Origin: Polyangiaceae bacterium
GTDB taxonomy: Bacteria > Myxococcota_A > Polyangia > Polyangiales > Polyangiaceae
Direction: 5' to 3'
Assembly: GCA_016719945.1 (NCBI GenBank)
Contig: JADJYE010000006.1
Span: forward strand, 395,001 to 459,000
Length of the DNA: 64,000 nt
Shown here piece by piece: positions 8,313 through 17,946 of this stretch. A model generated the notes under the pieces. That model had not been told where the DNA came from, searched no databases, and saw only the letters and a program-made list of their open reading frames with translations. The position numbers and the translations under genes were made by a program. How positions within the stretch are numbered: the stretch's first letter is position 1; each line of letters starts with the position of its first letter.

Positions 8313-10772
8313 TCAGCTCTTGATGCGTTTCATGTCGGGATCGTACAGCGGGCGCAGCGAGGCGACCGCCGGGTAGTGCTTCCCCGCGATCTCCACCTCC
8401 CACGTCCCGCCATCCAGATACTTCTGATCGATGGGCTCGGCGGCCTGGATCATCGCGAGACCGACCGCGCCGCCGAGGGTGAACCCATAGGACGCTGCCC
8501 GGACGTACCCGAGAGGCGCGCCGTTGCGACGCACCACCTCGGCGTGGAACATCATCGGCTCGGGATCTTTGACGAGCACCTGGACGAGGCGCTTCTTGAG
8601 CGGCCCCTCGGCCTTCTTGGCCAGGACCGCCTCTTTGCCGATGAAGCCGCCGGGTTTCTTGAGGTCGACGGCGAAGCCGAGACCTGCTTCGAGCACCGAG
8701 TCGGTGTTGTCGATGTCGTGTCCGTAGTCGCGGTAGCCCTTCTCCATGCGCAGGCTCGCGAGCGCCTTGAGCCCGGCGTGGCGCAGCCCCACCGAGCGGC
8801 CGGCGGCGACGATGCGATCGTAGACGTGGACCGCCTGCTCGGACGGGATGTACAGCTCGTAGCCGAGCTCGCCGAGGTAGGTGATGCGAACGCACAAGGC
8901 GCGCGCGTAGCCGATCGCGATCTCACGCGCGGCCCTGAACGGGAACGCCTCGTTCGACAGGTCCTCGTCGGTGAGCAGCTGCATGAGCTGCCGCGAGCGA
9001 GGGCCCTGCACGTTGAGCTGCGCGTAGCCGCTCGTCACGTCGGTGACGAAGGCGTGCGCGTCCTCGGGGATGTGCCGGCGCATCCACGCTCTGGCGTGGC
9101 CGTGGGCCGTGTCGGAGGCGACGACCCAATAGCGATCGTCGTCGAGCTTGGTGACGGTGAGGTCGGCCTCGATGCCGCCGCCCTCGTTCAGCCACTGCGT
9201 GTAGGTGATGACGCCGGTCGGCCCGTCGACCTCGTTCGCCGAGATGCGGTTGAGGGCCTTGCCCGCGTCCTTGCCCTGGACGACGAACTTCGCCATGAAC
9301 GACATGTCCATGAGGATCACGCCCTCACGCGTGGCCTCGTGCTCGGCCTTCCAATAGGGGAACCAATTCTGTCGGCCCCAGGAGAGCCGCTCGACCTTCG
9401 GCTCCACCCCGTCGGGCGCGTACCAGTCGGGGCTCTCCCAGCCGCTCACGTCCTTGAAGTACGCGCGCTGCGAGGCGAGCCGCTCGTGGACCGGTGACAG
9501 CTTGGCCCCGCGCGCGGTCATCATCGAGCGCGTCGGGTAGTGGCACTGGTACACCATCCCCAGCGACTCGACGGTGCGGGTGCGGCGATACTCCGGGTTC
9601 GCCTGGTAGGTGTGCAGGCGGTCGATGTTCATCCCCGTGATGTCGACGTCGGGGCGGCCGTTGATGATCCAATGCGCCATGACGCGACCGAGCCCGCCGC
9701 CGGTCAGGATTCCGATCGAGTTGAGCCCCGCCGCCACGAAGTAGTTCTTCAGCTCCGGGGCCTCGCCGACGCACGGCGCGAGGTCGGCCGTGAAGCTCTC
9801 GGGCCCGCAGAAGAACTTGCGCACGCCGACCTCGAGCGAGAGCGGGATGCGGCTCATCGCCCGCTCGACGTATTGGCCCATGCGGTCCCAGTCCGGGTTG
9901 AGCTCGCCGAAGGAGAAGTCCTCCGGGACACCCTCGACCTTCCAGGGCGCGCAGATCGGCTCGAACAGGCCGATCATCAGCCCACCGACCTCTTCGCGGA
10001 AGTAGCCGTACGAGCCGGGGTCCTCGAGCACCGGGAAGGACGCGGAGACCTCGGGGATCTTGTCGGTGATCAGGTAGTAGTGCTCGGCCGCCTGCAGCGG
10101 GATGTTGACGCCCGAGCGCTGCCCGAGCTGGCGCGCCCACATGCCGGCGCAGTTGACCACGATCTCGGCCTCGATGTCGCCGTACGCTGTGCGCACGCCG
10201 GACACGGCGCGCCCCTTCTTGAGCACGCCGAGCGCGGGCACGTTCTCGAGGATCGTCGCCCCCTGCAGGCGCGCGCCCTTGGCCAGCGCCATGGTGCAGT
10301 CCACCGGGCTCGCGTGGCCGTCGTCCTTCACGTAGAAGCCTGCGAGGAGATCGTCGGTCTTTGCGAGCGGGAACAGCTCCTTCACCTGGCCGGGAGACAG
10401 CTCGTGCACGTCGACGCCGCAGTGGCGGTTGAACGCCGACACCCTGCGGTACTCCTCGAGGCGGTCGGCGTCGCCAGCCACCTCGATGAAGCCGACCTGC
10501 TTCAGGCCTGTCGACTGCCCCGTCTCCGCCTCGAGCCGCGCGTACAGGTCGCGGGTGTACTTGCGCATCTCGGTCGACGTCTCGGACGTCGAGCCGAACG
10601 TGACGATGAGGCCGGCCGCGTGCCAGGTCGTCCCGCTCGTGAGCCTATCGCGCTCGAGCAGGACGACGTCCTTCCAGCCCATGTGAGCGAGGTGATAGGC
10701 GACGGAGCAACCAATCACGCCGCCGCCGATCACGACGACGCGGGCGCGCTTCGGCAACACGGGCTCTATCAT
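8313..10772 (-). CDS. Dimethylglycine/sarcosine dehydrogenase-like flavoprotein
   Basis: An 819-residue two-part enzyme. The N-terminal half is a DAO-type FAD oxidoreductase, with the dinucleotide-binding IGGGVIGCSVAYHL (about residues 15-28) and TSGTTWHAAGL, whose His51 matches the covalent FAD attachment site of dimethylglycine dehydrogenase. The C-terminal half is a GcvT/aminomethyltransferase-like folate domain (for example ANEVDGPTGVITYTQWLNEG, GELGYELYIPSEQAVHVYD, LRMEKGYRDYGHDI). The family oxidatively demethylates N-methylglycines and passes the one-carbon unit to tetrahydrofolate. It follows the amine oxidase gene by 7 bp and precedes the acyltransferase gene by 13 bp, so the three are co-transcribed. 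The exact substrate is uncertain. Confidence 0.92.
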   Translation of the reverse strand: MIEPVLPKRARVVVIGGGVIGCSVAYHLAHMGWKDVVLLERDRLTSGTTWHAAGLIVTFGSTSETSTEMRKYTRDLYARLEAETGQSTGLKQVGFIEVAGDADRLEEYRRVSAFNRHCGVDVHELSPGQVKELFPLAKTDDLLAGFYVKDDGHASPVDCTMALAKGARLQGATILENVPALGVLKKGRAVSGVRTAYGDIEAEIVVNCAGMWARQLGQRSGVNIPLQAAEHYYLITDKIPEVSASFPVLEDPGSYGYFREEVGGLMIGLFEPICAPWKVEGVPEDFSFGELNPDWDRMGQYVERAMSRIPLSLEVGVRKFFCGPESFTADLAPCVGEAPELKNYFVAAGLNSIGILTGGGLGRVMAHWIINGRPDVDITGMNIDRLHTYQANPEYRRTRTVESLGMVYQCHYPTRSMMTARGAKLSPVHERLASQRAYFKDVSGWESPDWYAPDGVEPKVERLSWGRQNWFPYWKAEHEATREGVILMDMSFMAKFVVQGKDAGKALNRISANEVDGPTGVITYTQWLNEGGGIEADLTVTKLDDDRYWVVASDTAHGHARAWMRRHIPEDAHAFVTDVTSGYAQLNVQGPRSRQLMQLLTDEDLSNEAFPFRAAREIAIGYARALCVRITYLGELGYELYIPSEQAVHVYDRIVAAGRSVGLRHAGLKALASLRMEKGYRDYGHDIDNTDSVLEAGLGFAVDLKKPGGFIGKEAVLAKKAEGPLKKRLVQVLVKDPEPMMFHAEVVRRNGAPLGYVRAASYGFTLGGAVGLAMIQAAEPIDQKYLDGGTWEVEIAGKHYPAVASLRPLYDPDMKRIKS

Positions 10773-10779
10773 CTTCGGA

Positions 10780-12489
10780 TCACTCCGCGGCGCCGGCGTA
10801 GATCCTGCGCAGCACCTCGCGCTGGATCTTCCTTCGCTGGAAGGGGTTCAGCTTGCCGAAGCGCTCGGCGCGGTAGCCGGCTTGCGGGAACAGGAGCTTC
10901 ACGCCGAGGGCGTTGATCATGCCCTGCGGCTGCGCCTCGCCCTGGTCAGCGATGATCTCGGCTGCGACGAGCGCGCCCGTCTCGGCGCCGCCCTCCATGT
11001 AGCCCTGGAAGTCTTGTGAGCAGTGCTCCCCGCAGAAGTGGAGGTTGCCCTCGCGCGCCCCCTCCAGGCTGAAGTACGCCCATTGCCCCGGCTTGTAGCA
11101 GGCGTAGCTGCCCTTCATTGTGGGCACCGTGGGCCAGTGCATCCGCACGGCCGTCCCGGTGTAGGCGATGGCCGTGCCAGGCCACACGAGCTCGAGGTCG
11201 GGCAGCACGCCCTGGATCCACTCGTCGGGGGTGCCGTCGGCCGAGGCGAGGCCCTGCGCGCCGCCCAGGAAGTTGGTGAGGATGCCGTGCGCGCCGTCCT
11301 GGCCGATCGTCGTCTCCCAGGTCTGCTGCACGTCGAGGTCGGTCGTGAAGCCCCCGTTCGTGCCATGCGTCTCGCGCCACACCCTCGTCGAGAAGCCAGC
11401 CATCACCTTGGCGTTCGTGCCGTAGCCGAGGTTGTCGATGATGTCGCGCTTCTCCTCGGACAGCGTCAGGCCCGACAGGTCGGCCTCGCGCAGCTTGGTG
11501 AACGGCAGCGCGAAGACGACGCGAGTCGCGCCGACGACGACCGTGCCAGCGTCGGTCTCGAAGTCGAGCTCATAGCCGGTCTCGACGTTGCGCACGGCGA
11601 GCAGCGCGTGCCCGAGCTTGATCTGGTCGGCCTCGAGCGCCTCGGCGATCAACCTGGGGAACGTCTCGTTGCCGGTGTGCGTGTGGTAGCGCTCGTCCGA
11701 GACGCCGAAGATGCGGAAGGGGTCAGGGTCGTCGGAGCCGATCAGGTAGACGAGGTTGAGGCATGACTGCTCGGCGTTCTCGAGGCCGTATTCGCCGCGG
11801 TAGGCGGCCTGCAGCACGGCGTGAAGCTCGGGGTACATCGCGACCGGGACGACGTCCTGGAGGTATTGGTCGAGGCTCGTGGCGTCGAGCGTGGCGTACG
11901 CCGCGTCGTCGGTCTCGGCGGCCTCGAAGTCGGCGGCCATCTGCCCGGCGACCGCCGCGAACTGCGCGGTGATGGTCTCCTCGGTCACCAGCGCGCCGTT
12001 CACGTAGTACGTGTCTTGCTGGAGGCTTCCGTAGGGCTCGGCCTTGCGGTCGTCGAGGACGATGCCGAGCTCCTCGGCGAGCGCGAAGAGGGTCGAGTGG
12101 CCCGAGTCGATCAGCTCGCCGCCGAGCTCGCAGACCTGCTCGGGCGCCTCAGAGAACTCGCCCACCGCGCTGAACATGCGGCCGCCGACTCGATTCTGGG
12201 CTTCGTAGATCGTGGCCTTGATGCCCGCCTCGGCGAGCCGATACGCGCAGTGCAGCCCGGCGATGCCGCCACCGACGATGACGACCGTCTCCTCGCCGTC
12301 GGGCGGGGTGACCGTGTCGTCTCCACAGCCGGCCAGCGACGGGACGGCAGCGGCCGCCATGGAGCTGGCGGCCGCCTTGAGGAAGGCGCGCCGACGCGTG
12401 AGCGCGTCGCTGGACAAGGGCGCGGTGGCGTGGCCGCGGGCCTTGGCGAAGGCGCGCTGGAGGGCTGCGAAGAGGGGGGTCTTGGCCAT
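10780..12489 (-). CDS. Tat-exported flavin monoamine oxidase lipoprotein
   Basis: A 569-residue FAD-dependent amine oxidase. The N-terminus carries a twin-arginine signal (TRRRAFLKAAASS, residues 31-43) followed by a lipobox ending at Cys55 (PSLAGC), so the folded flavoprotein is probably exported and lipid-anchored. The FAD motif IVGGGIAGLHCAYRL (about 71-85), EAQNRVGGRM (about 96-105) and a late GEHCSQDFQGYMEGG flavin-contact segment fit the monoamine oxidase family. The ATG at 12489 is chosen because it is preceded by a good AGGAGCTC box and gives a complete signal. A much longer upstream extension of the frame only shadows the divergent gene. It heads the operon that continues with the dimethylglycine dehydrogenase-like gene. 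Confidence 0.92.
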   Translation of the reverse strand: MAKTPLFAALQRAFAKARGHATAPLSSDALTRRRAFLKAAASSMAAAAVPSLAGCGDDTVTPPDGEETVVIVGGGIAGLHCAYRLAEAGIKATIYEAQNRVGGRMFSAVGEFSEAPEQVCELGGELIDSGHSTLFALAEELGIVLDDRKAEPYGSLQQDTYYVNGALVTEETITAQFAAVAGQMAADFEAAETDDAAYATLDATSLDQYLQDVVPVAMYPELHAVLQAAYRGEYGLENAEQSCLNLVYLIGSDDPDPFRIFGVSDERYHTHTGNETFPRLIAEALEADQIKLGHALLAVRNVETGYELDFETDAGTVVVGATRVVFALPFTKLREADLSGLTLSEEKRDIIDNLGYGTNAKVMAGFSTRVWRETHGTNGGFTTDLDVQQTWETTIGQDGAHGILTNFLGGAQGLASADGTPDEWIQGVLPDLELVWPGTAIAYTGTAVRMHWPTVPTMKGSYACYKPGQWAYFSLEGAREGNLHFCGEHCSQDFQGYMEGGAETGALVAAEIIADQGEAQPQGMINALGVKLLFPQAGYRAERFGKLNPFQRRKIQREVLRRIYAGAAE

Positions 12490-12648
12490 GTTGAGCTCCT
12501 GAAGAGGCACGAAGGTATCGGACTGTCGGCCTCGCGGCCAAGGACCGTCGAGCTGCAGCGAGAAGGAGGCGCGAGCGGCGAACCAACGCTTCGTCGCGAA
12601 GCTGCCGCTTTGAAGCCGCTCGAGCCGCCGGCCGGGTACCATCGCCCG
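12490..12648. promoter_or_regulatory. Divergent control region, amine oxidase / serine hydrolase
   Basis: These 159 bp separate two divergently transcribed genes and must hold the promoters of both. The minus-strand ribosome site (AGGAGCTC just upstream of position 12489) is clear. I see no recognisable -10/-35, sigma-54 element or strong dyad. Confidence 0.4.
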
Positions 12649-14359
12649 ATGAAGACGACCTCCCTCGCCACGTCGGTCGCGCTGGCCCTCGCGCTCCTCG
12701 CTTGTGGGGACGACGAAGTGAGCACAGGCGGGTCCGGGGCGGGCGGCGACGCCGCGGGAGGCACCCCCTCGACGGGCGGTGCCGGCGGAGCCGGAGGCCA
12801 GAACGAAGGTGGCTGGGATGTTCGCTTCGATCCGACGGTGCAAGCGCTGCTCGAGGACCTCGAGGCGAGCTCCGCGCTGGGCGTGTCGGTCGCGATCATG
12901 GAGGGCGGCGAGATCACCTTCGCGCGGGCGTTCGGGAGCAAGGACGGGGAGGGCCTCGAGCCCCTCGAGCCCGAGACGCTCATGCAGATCGGCTCGACCA
13001 CCAAGCAGCTGACCGCCGCGGCGCTCCTGCGCAAGGTCGAGGCGGGCGACCTCACCCTCGACGACTCGCTCGAAGACCTGCTGCCCTCGCTCGAGTTCGC
13101 GCACGACCCCGAGTGGGACGACCAGCTGCTCGTGCGCCACCTCATCAGCCACCAGGGCGGCGTCCTCGACCGCACCGACTGGGACGGCGGGGAGGGTGAC
13201 GCAGAGCTCGCGAGCTTCACCTACGGCACGTTCGCAGACGAGGTGTTCTTCATGAGCCCGCCCGGCTCGTTCTGGAACTACTCCAACCCCAACTTCGCGC
13301 TCGCCGGGCTCGTCACCGAGGAGCTCGACGCGCGCGCCTGGCCCGACCTGATGCGCGAGGACCTGTTCACGCCGCTCGGCATGAGCCGCACGTTCCTGCG
13401 TCGAGACGAGGTGCTCGCCGACGGAGACTTCGCGCAGTCGTATGGGTTCACAGCCAGCGATCTCAATGGCAATTTCGCGTCGCAAGGGGGTCGTGCCGCT
13501 CGACGAGGTCCCCGACCCCGGCTGGCTGCGCCCGGCCGGGCTCGCCTGGACCACCCCGACCCAAATGATGAGCTGGGCGGACTTCCTCCTCCGGGGCAAC
13601 CCCGCGGTGCTGTCGGACGCGCTTCGATCGGAGATCACCGCGGAGCAGGTCGACACGCTCTACCAGAGCGGAAACCTCCACTACGGGTATGGCATGTTCG
13701 TGAGCCGCGGGTTCCTCACGCTCGACGGCGTCTATTACCCGACGACGGTCTGGGATCACGGCGGCAACACGCTCTCGTTCACGAACCTCTTCTATGTGCT
13801 CCCCGAGCACGACTTCGCGATCGCGATCTGCTCGAGCGGGTACGCGACCGATTTCAATCGCAGCGTGGACGTCGCCATCACCTCCCTCGTCGACCTCCCC
13901 GCGCCCGTGGAGGCGCCGGCTTACGAGATCGATCCAAGCACCTTCGGTCGGCACGTTGGGGAGTACGACGACCCCTTCGCCAACGGCCGGTTCAACGTCA
14001 CCCTCGAGGGAGGTCAGCTGCGGGTCGACGCACCGGATCTCGAGGCCTTCGGGCTCGATATCGAGCCGGTGCTGCAGCCGATCTCCAGTGAGATCTTCCT
14101 CATGACGGTCGACGGGACACCCTACGAGATCACCTTCGTCCCGGGGGCGCCTGGCGGCGACTCGCAGTTCGTGCGCAACCGCGGCTTCGTGTTCACGCGG
14201 GTGCCAGTTCCCCCGCCGGGGCTCCCGGCGCCCGACGGCGCCTCCGCCGCTGCGGCCGGATCCGGGGGTGACGCCGAGGTGCGCGCCGCGCGGATCAGGG
14301 CCGCGTTCGTGCTGGCGAAGCTCGACGCCGTCCCGCAGCGTTGGCTGCCGAAGCGGTGA
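12649..14359 (+). pseudogene. Beta-lactamase-family serine hydrolase lipoprotein, frameshifted
   Basis: A lipoprotein (lipobox LLAC, Cys19; Gly/Ala linker to about residue 52) with a class C beta-lactamase/penicillin-binding-like hydrolase domain. Motifs are the SxxK nucleophile GSTTK (Ser116, Lys119), the tyrosine motif YSN (in WNYSNPNFALAG) and the third motif WDHGGN. The family contains D-aminopeptidases, esterases and carboxypeptidases. The reading frame breaks near 13486-13490, a run of five G. Removing one G joins SYGFTASDLNGNFASQ to GVVPLDEVPDPGWLRPAG and restores a 569-residue protein ending at 14359. Both halves have normal coding character, so this is either a sequencing indel or a very recent mutation. 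It is divergent from the amine oxidase gene and 32 bp before the esterase gene. Confidence 0.85.
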
Positions 14360-14391
14360 GCCGTACCGTTCTGTCTATCGTGGAGGGTCGA

Positions 14392-15318
14392 ATGACGAGG
14401 ACGTGGGGTTTGCTGGGTGTGCTCGCCGCGCTTGCGGCTTGCGGGGATGACTCGGCCTCGGGCGGCGGGGGGTCAGGAGCTCAGGGTGGCTCTGGAGGCG
14501 CTGCCGCTGGCGGGAGCCCAGCGTCGGGCGGCGGCGGCGAGGGCATGGGCGGCTCTCTTTCCACCGGAGGTGGAGGAGGCGGCGTGGGCGGAGGCTCGGC
14601 GGGGTGTGGGACGCCCGAGGTGGCCGGCACCACCGCCGAGACCCTCGATGTCGGGGGCGTGAGCCGCGACTACATCTTGGTGATCCCGGACGGCCTCGAC
14701 GGGGTCACCCCGGTGCCGCTCATCTTCGGCTTCCACGGCTTCAATGGCACGGGCGAGGTGGCCAGCCAATACTTCGGCCTCACGGGGACCGAGGCGGCGC
14801 TGTACGTGTATCCGCAGGCGCTGCCGCTGCCAGGGCAGGGGGGTGGAGTGGGCTGGGACATGGAGGCCGACGGCGTCGACGTCGCGTTCATCGACGCGCT
14901 CGTCGCTGCGCTCGAGGCGGAGCATTGCGTCGACGCCTCCCGCGTCTTCGCTGCGGGTCACAGCCACGGAGCCTCGTTCTCCAACCACCTGGGTTGCTAT
15001 CGTCCGGAGACGTTCCGCGCCATTGCACCGGTCGCCGGCGGCGGCCCTTGGGCGGGGCCGTGCACCGGCTCGGTGTCGGCCATGGTCTCGCACGGCTCCG
15101 CCGACGCGGACGTGCCGATCGACAACGGGATCTTCAGCCGCGACCATTGGCTCGAGGCCAACGGCTGCGCGGGCGCGCCCAGCTCGAGCGCTGACCCTGC
15201 GCCCTGCGTGAGCTACGCCGGCTGCGCCGAGCCGGTGCTCTGGTGTGAGCACGCGGGCGGCCACGAGTGGCCAGCCTTCGCGGGGGCTGGGATCCGCGGG
15301 TTCTTCCTCGGGCTCTGA
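14392..15318 (+). CDS. Secreted PHB-depolymerase-like esterase lipoprotein
   Basis: A 308-residue lipoprotein with lipobox AALAAC (Cys17) and a long Gly/Ser linker to about residue 70. The catalytic domain belongs to the polyhydroxybutyrate depolymerase / feruloyl esterase (LpqC-like) type of alpha/beta hydrolases: oxyanion region FGFHGFNGTGE, nucleophile AGHSHGAS (Ser191), acidic residue in HGSADADVPI and catalytic His in AGGHEWPAF. It probably cleaves polyester or acyl-ester substrates outside the cell. The start at 14392 is supported by a GGAGGG box at 14382-14387; an upstream in-frame extension overlaps the preceding gene and is less likely. It is probably co-transcribed with the serine hydrolase gene. 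Confidence 0.88.
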   Translation: MTRTWGLLGVLAALAACGDDSASGGGGSGAQGGSGGAAAGGSPASGGGGEGMGGSLSTGGGGGGVGGGSAGCGTPEVAGTTAETLDVGGVSRDYILVIPDGLDGVTPVPLIFGFHGFNGTGEVASQYFGLTGTEAALYVYPQALPLPGQGGGVGWDMEADGVDVAFIDALVAALEAEHCVDASRVFAAGHSHGASFSNHLGCYRPETFRAIAPVAGGGPWAGPCTGSVSAMVSHGSADADVPIDNGIFSRDHWLEANGCAGAPSSSADPAPCVSYAGCAEPVLWCEHAGGHEWPAFAGAGIRGFFLGL

Positions 15319-15410
15319 GGCGTGGCTCTTCGCCCGGGTTGGGGAGCGGGCTCACACGCGGCGAGCGTGAGCGCGAGGGTGAGCCACGTCGCGCGGCTCA
15401 ACGTGCCCAT
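15319..15410 (-). pseudogene. 5' remnant of a fourth RCC1-like lipoprotein copy
   Basis: From the ATG at 15410 the minus strand reads MGTLSRATWLTLALTLAACE, the same signal peptide and lipobox as the three longer copies upstream. Similarity then stops after the PAP segment, where the esterase gene on the other strand ends (15318). The remnant starts inside the stop of the preceding copy through the same 13-nt overlap (15398-15410). It is therefore the truncated last member of the tandem array and not an independent gene. Confidence 0.8.
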
Positions 15411-16681
15411 GGCGGCTCGAGCTCGAAGGGGGTGATGCGCCAGCCATCCACCCCGGGGGCGAAGCAATAGGCAGCGCCGTCCTTCCGCAGGGCGCAGTTG
15501 CCCTCGAGGTCGACAATGTCCTCGAGCATCGGTAGCAGGGTGGGCCGGCGATCTGCGAGCGCGCACACGATCCGGCCGCTCGTTAGCCGCCCGCACAGCC
15601 AGGTGCTTTTGTCGTACCTGTCGCCCTCGAGCCCCTGCCCTGAGATCAGCTCCTCGGTGGGTGGGAAGGGGAAGGGCGGCTCGGCGACCCCTTCTCCATG
15701 CAGCTTGTCGCTCCAGTCGAGCCGTCGCATCCAACCATCCTGCGATCGAAAGAAGACCGTGTTGTCGGTGAGGTCGGTCACCTCCCGACTGACGATCGCC
15801 TCGGGGGAATTGCCCCAGCACCTCAGCGTGCCGTCCAGCTGGATCCCACAGAGCCGAGGAGGAGTATGCTTGAGCCCGACGATCTTGCGATAACGCTCAC
15901 CCGTGCCGGTGTCGGGCGGTGGATGTAGGCACCGCAAGAAGGGCCAAGGCCGCTCGCTGGGACGCGTGAGCGGGACGGCCTTGCAAGAAGTTCCATGACC
16001 GTCGCGCGAATAATAGCGTCCCTCGAAGCCGAGCGCGAAGTGACGACCGCTATCGGTGAGGATGGAGAGCGTCTGCCCCCACGTGTGCTCATGCTCGTGG
16101 GCCGAGTTGAACAGTTTCAGGCCGATGACGTCGCGCACCTCCTCGACGAGGGTCGGCTTGTGGCAAATCGACTTTCGATAGTAATAAGGGACGTCGTCCC
16201 TGGGCGTGTGGTGGACCCACTTCTCGTGGCAGGCGCGCATCTCGCCGAAGACGAAGCTTCCGTTGTCGCCCCAGCAGCGGAGCGAGCCATCCGCAAACCT
16301 GGCACACCCCCCACTCGTGAAGCCCCAGATCTGCGTAGCGTCGCGCAGGTCGGATCCGGTCATCGCCTCGGTCATGACCCCGCGCCTGCAGCGGACCTCG
16401 CCAGTCACGAGCCGCACGCAAGCGCCCCAGGGGTAGAGGCGCGCGAGGCGCGGGCCCTCGTAGGGCGGGAGCGTCCAGTCTGGGGGGGTTGGGGCGACGG
16501 GTAGCGCTAAGGGGATCGCCGCGCTGGACGTGGCAGGGCTCGAGGCCGAGGCCGTCACCTCGACGCTGGGCCCGGGAGCCTGGCTCGAGGCAGGTGCCTC
16601 GCCCGCCGCGGGGGGAGCGGGCTCACACGCGGCGAGCGTGAGCGCGAGGGTGAGCCACGTCGCGCGGTTCAACGTGCCCAT
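15398..16681 (-). CDS. RCC1-like repeat lipoprotein, array copy 1 (candidate immunity protein)
   Basis: A 427-residue lipoprotein (lipobox TLAAC, Cys19) with a Pro/Ala/Ser linker to about residue 55. It then has repeated Cys-pair motifs typical of RCC1-like propeller repeats: CVRLVTGEVRC, CARFADGSLRCWGDNG, CGIQLDGTLRCWGNSPE, CGRLTSGRIVC and CALRKDGAAYC. The paired cysteines suit disulfides in the periplasm. The gene overlaps the previous copy by 13 nt, and its own 3' end overlaps the remnant copy by 13 nt. Its position downstream of a hydrolase effector in a T6SS island suggests an effector-neutralising (immunity) role; that is inference. Confidence 0.85.
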   Translation of the reverse strand: MGTLNRATWLTLALTLAACEPAPPAAGEAPASSQAPGPSVEVTASASSPATSSAAIPLALPVAPTPPDWTLPPYEGPRLARLYPWGACVRLVTGEVRCRRGVMTEAMTGSDLRDATQIWGFTSGGCARFADGSLRCWGDNGSFVFGEMRACHEKWVHHTPRDDVPYYYRKSICHKPTLVEEVRDVIGLKLFNSAHEHEHTWGQTLSILTDSGRHFALGFEGRYYSRDGHGTSCKAVPLTRPSERPWPFLRCLHPPPDTGTGERYRKIVGLKHTPPRLCGIQLDGTLRCWGNSPEAIVSREVTDLTDNTVFFRSQDGWMRRLDWSDKLHGEGVAEPPFPFPPTEELISGQGLEGDRYDKSTWLCGRLTSGRIVCALADRRPTLLPMLEDIVDLEGNCALRKDGAAYCFAPGVDGWRITPFELEPPWAR

Positions 16682-17946
16682 GGCGGCTCGAGCTCGAAGG
16701 GGGTGATGCGCCAGCCATCCACCCCGGGGGCGAAACAATAGGCGGCGCCGTCCTTGCGCAGGGCGCAGTGGCCCTCGAGGTCCACGATGTCCTCGAGCAT
16801 CGGTAGCAGGGTCGGCCGGCGATCTTCGAGCGCGCACACGATCCGGCCGCTCGTCAGCCGCCCGCACAGCCAGGTGCTCTTGTCGTAGACGTCGCCCTCG
16901 AGCCCCTGCCCGGAGACCAGCTCCTCCGTGGGCGGAAAGCGGAAGGGCGGCTCGGCGACCCCCTCGCCATAGGTGAACTGGTTGCGGTCGATCCGCCTCA
17001 TCCAGCCATCCTGCGATCGAAAGAAGATGGGGTCATCGGTGAGGTCGGTCACCTCCCGACTGATGATCACCTCCGGGCATGCCACCCCCAGCACATCAGC
17101 GTGCCGTCCAGCTGGAGCCCACAGAGCCGAGGGGGGCTTATCCCGCCTCACAACGATCTTGCGATAGCGCTCACCTGTGCCGGTGTCGGGGGGTGGATGC
17201 AGGCACCGACGGTAGGGCCTAGGGCGCTCGGTGGGACGGGTGAGCTGGGCCCATTCGCAGAACTTCGTGTCAACCGGCGAATAGTAGCGTTCGTCGAAGC
17301 CCAGCACGAAGTGGCGCCCGCCATCGGTGAGGATGGACAGCGTTGTCCCCGACGTGTGCTCGTAGTCGTCCGCCGAGTGGAACGCACGGAGACTGGCGAC
17401 GTCGCGCACCCCCTCGACGACCGTCGGCTTGGGGCAGGGCGCGCTTCGCCGGTAGGCGTAGTCCTCATCGGGCGTGCGCACCCACTTCTCGCGGCAGGCG
17501 CGCATCTCGCCGAAGGCGAAATTGCCATTGTCGCCCCAACAACGGAGCGAGCCATCCGCGAAACTGGCGCAGCCCCCGTGGACAAAGCCCCAGACCTGAG
17601 TAGCGTCGCGCAGGTCGGCGCCCGTCATCGCGTCGGTCATGACCCCGCGCCTGCAGCGGACCTCGCCCGCCACGAGCCGCACGCAGGTGCCCCAGGGGTA
17701 TAGGCGCGCGAGGCGCGGGCCCTCGTAGGGCGGGAGCGTCCAATCTGGGGGGGTTGGGGCGACGGGGAGCGTAAAGGAGGTCGCCGCGCTGGACGTGGCA
17801 GGGCTCGAGGCCGAGGGCGGCGCTTCGCCGCTGGGCCCGGGAGCCTGGCCCGAGGCAGATGCCTCGCCCGGCGCGGGGGGAGCGGGCTCACACGCGGCGA
17901 GCGTGAGCGCGAGGGGGAGCCACGTCGTGCGGCTCAACGGGCCCAT
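16669..17946 (-). CDS. RCC1-like repeat lipoprotein, array copy 2 (candidate immunity protein)
   Basis: A 425-residue paralogue of copy 1, with signal MGPLSRTTWLPLALTLAACE and the same Cys-pair repeats (CASFADGSLRCWGDNG, CGRLTSGRIVC, CALRKDGAAYC). The repeat corresponding to CGIQLDGTLRCWG in copy 1 has diverged here (SALWAPAGRHADVLGV), apparently because a short stretch is read in another frame through compensating small indels near 17085-17135. The last ~70 codons are almost identical in DNA to copies 1 and 3. Stop and start overlap the neighbouring copies by 13 nt on both sides, implying translational coupling. Confidence 0.83.
   Translation of the reverse strand: MGPLSRTTWLPLALTLAACEPAPPAPGEASASGQAPGPSGEAPPSASSPATSSAATSFTLPVAPTPPDWTLPPYEGPRLARLYPWGTCVRLVAGEVRCRRGVMTDAMTGADLRDATQVWGFVHGGCASFADGSLRCWGDNGNFAFGEMRACREKWVRTPDEDYAYRRSAPCPKPTVVEGVRDVASLRAFHSADDYEHTSGTTLSILTDGGRHFVLGFDERYYSPVDTKFCEWAQLTRPTERPRPYRRCLHPPPDTGTGERYRKIVVRRDKPPSALWAPAGRHADVLGVACPEVIISREVTDLTDDPIFFRSQDGWMRRIDRNQFTYGEGVAEPPFRFPPTEELVSGQGLEGDVYDKSTWLCGRLTSGRIVCALEDRRPTLLPMLEDIVDLEGHCALRKDGAAYCFAPGVDGWRITPFELEPPWAR

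Noticed and set aside
11821..12648. Upstream extension of the serine hydrolase frame opposite the amine oxidase
   Set aside because: The sequence is antisense-type; the lipoprotein signal starting at 12649 is a clear N-terminus.
12490..13656. Upstream extension of the amine oxidase frame by about 390 codons
   Set aside because: It overlaps the divergent serine hydrolase gene. The ATG at 12489 has a strong ribosome site and a complete Tat/lipoprotein signal.
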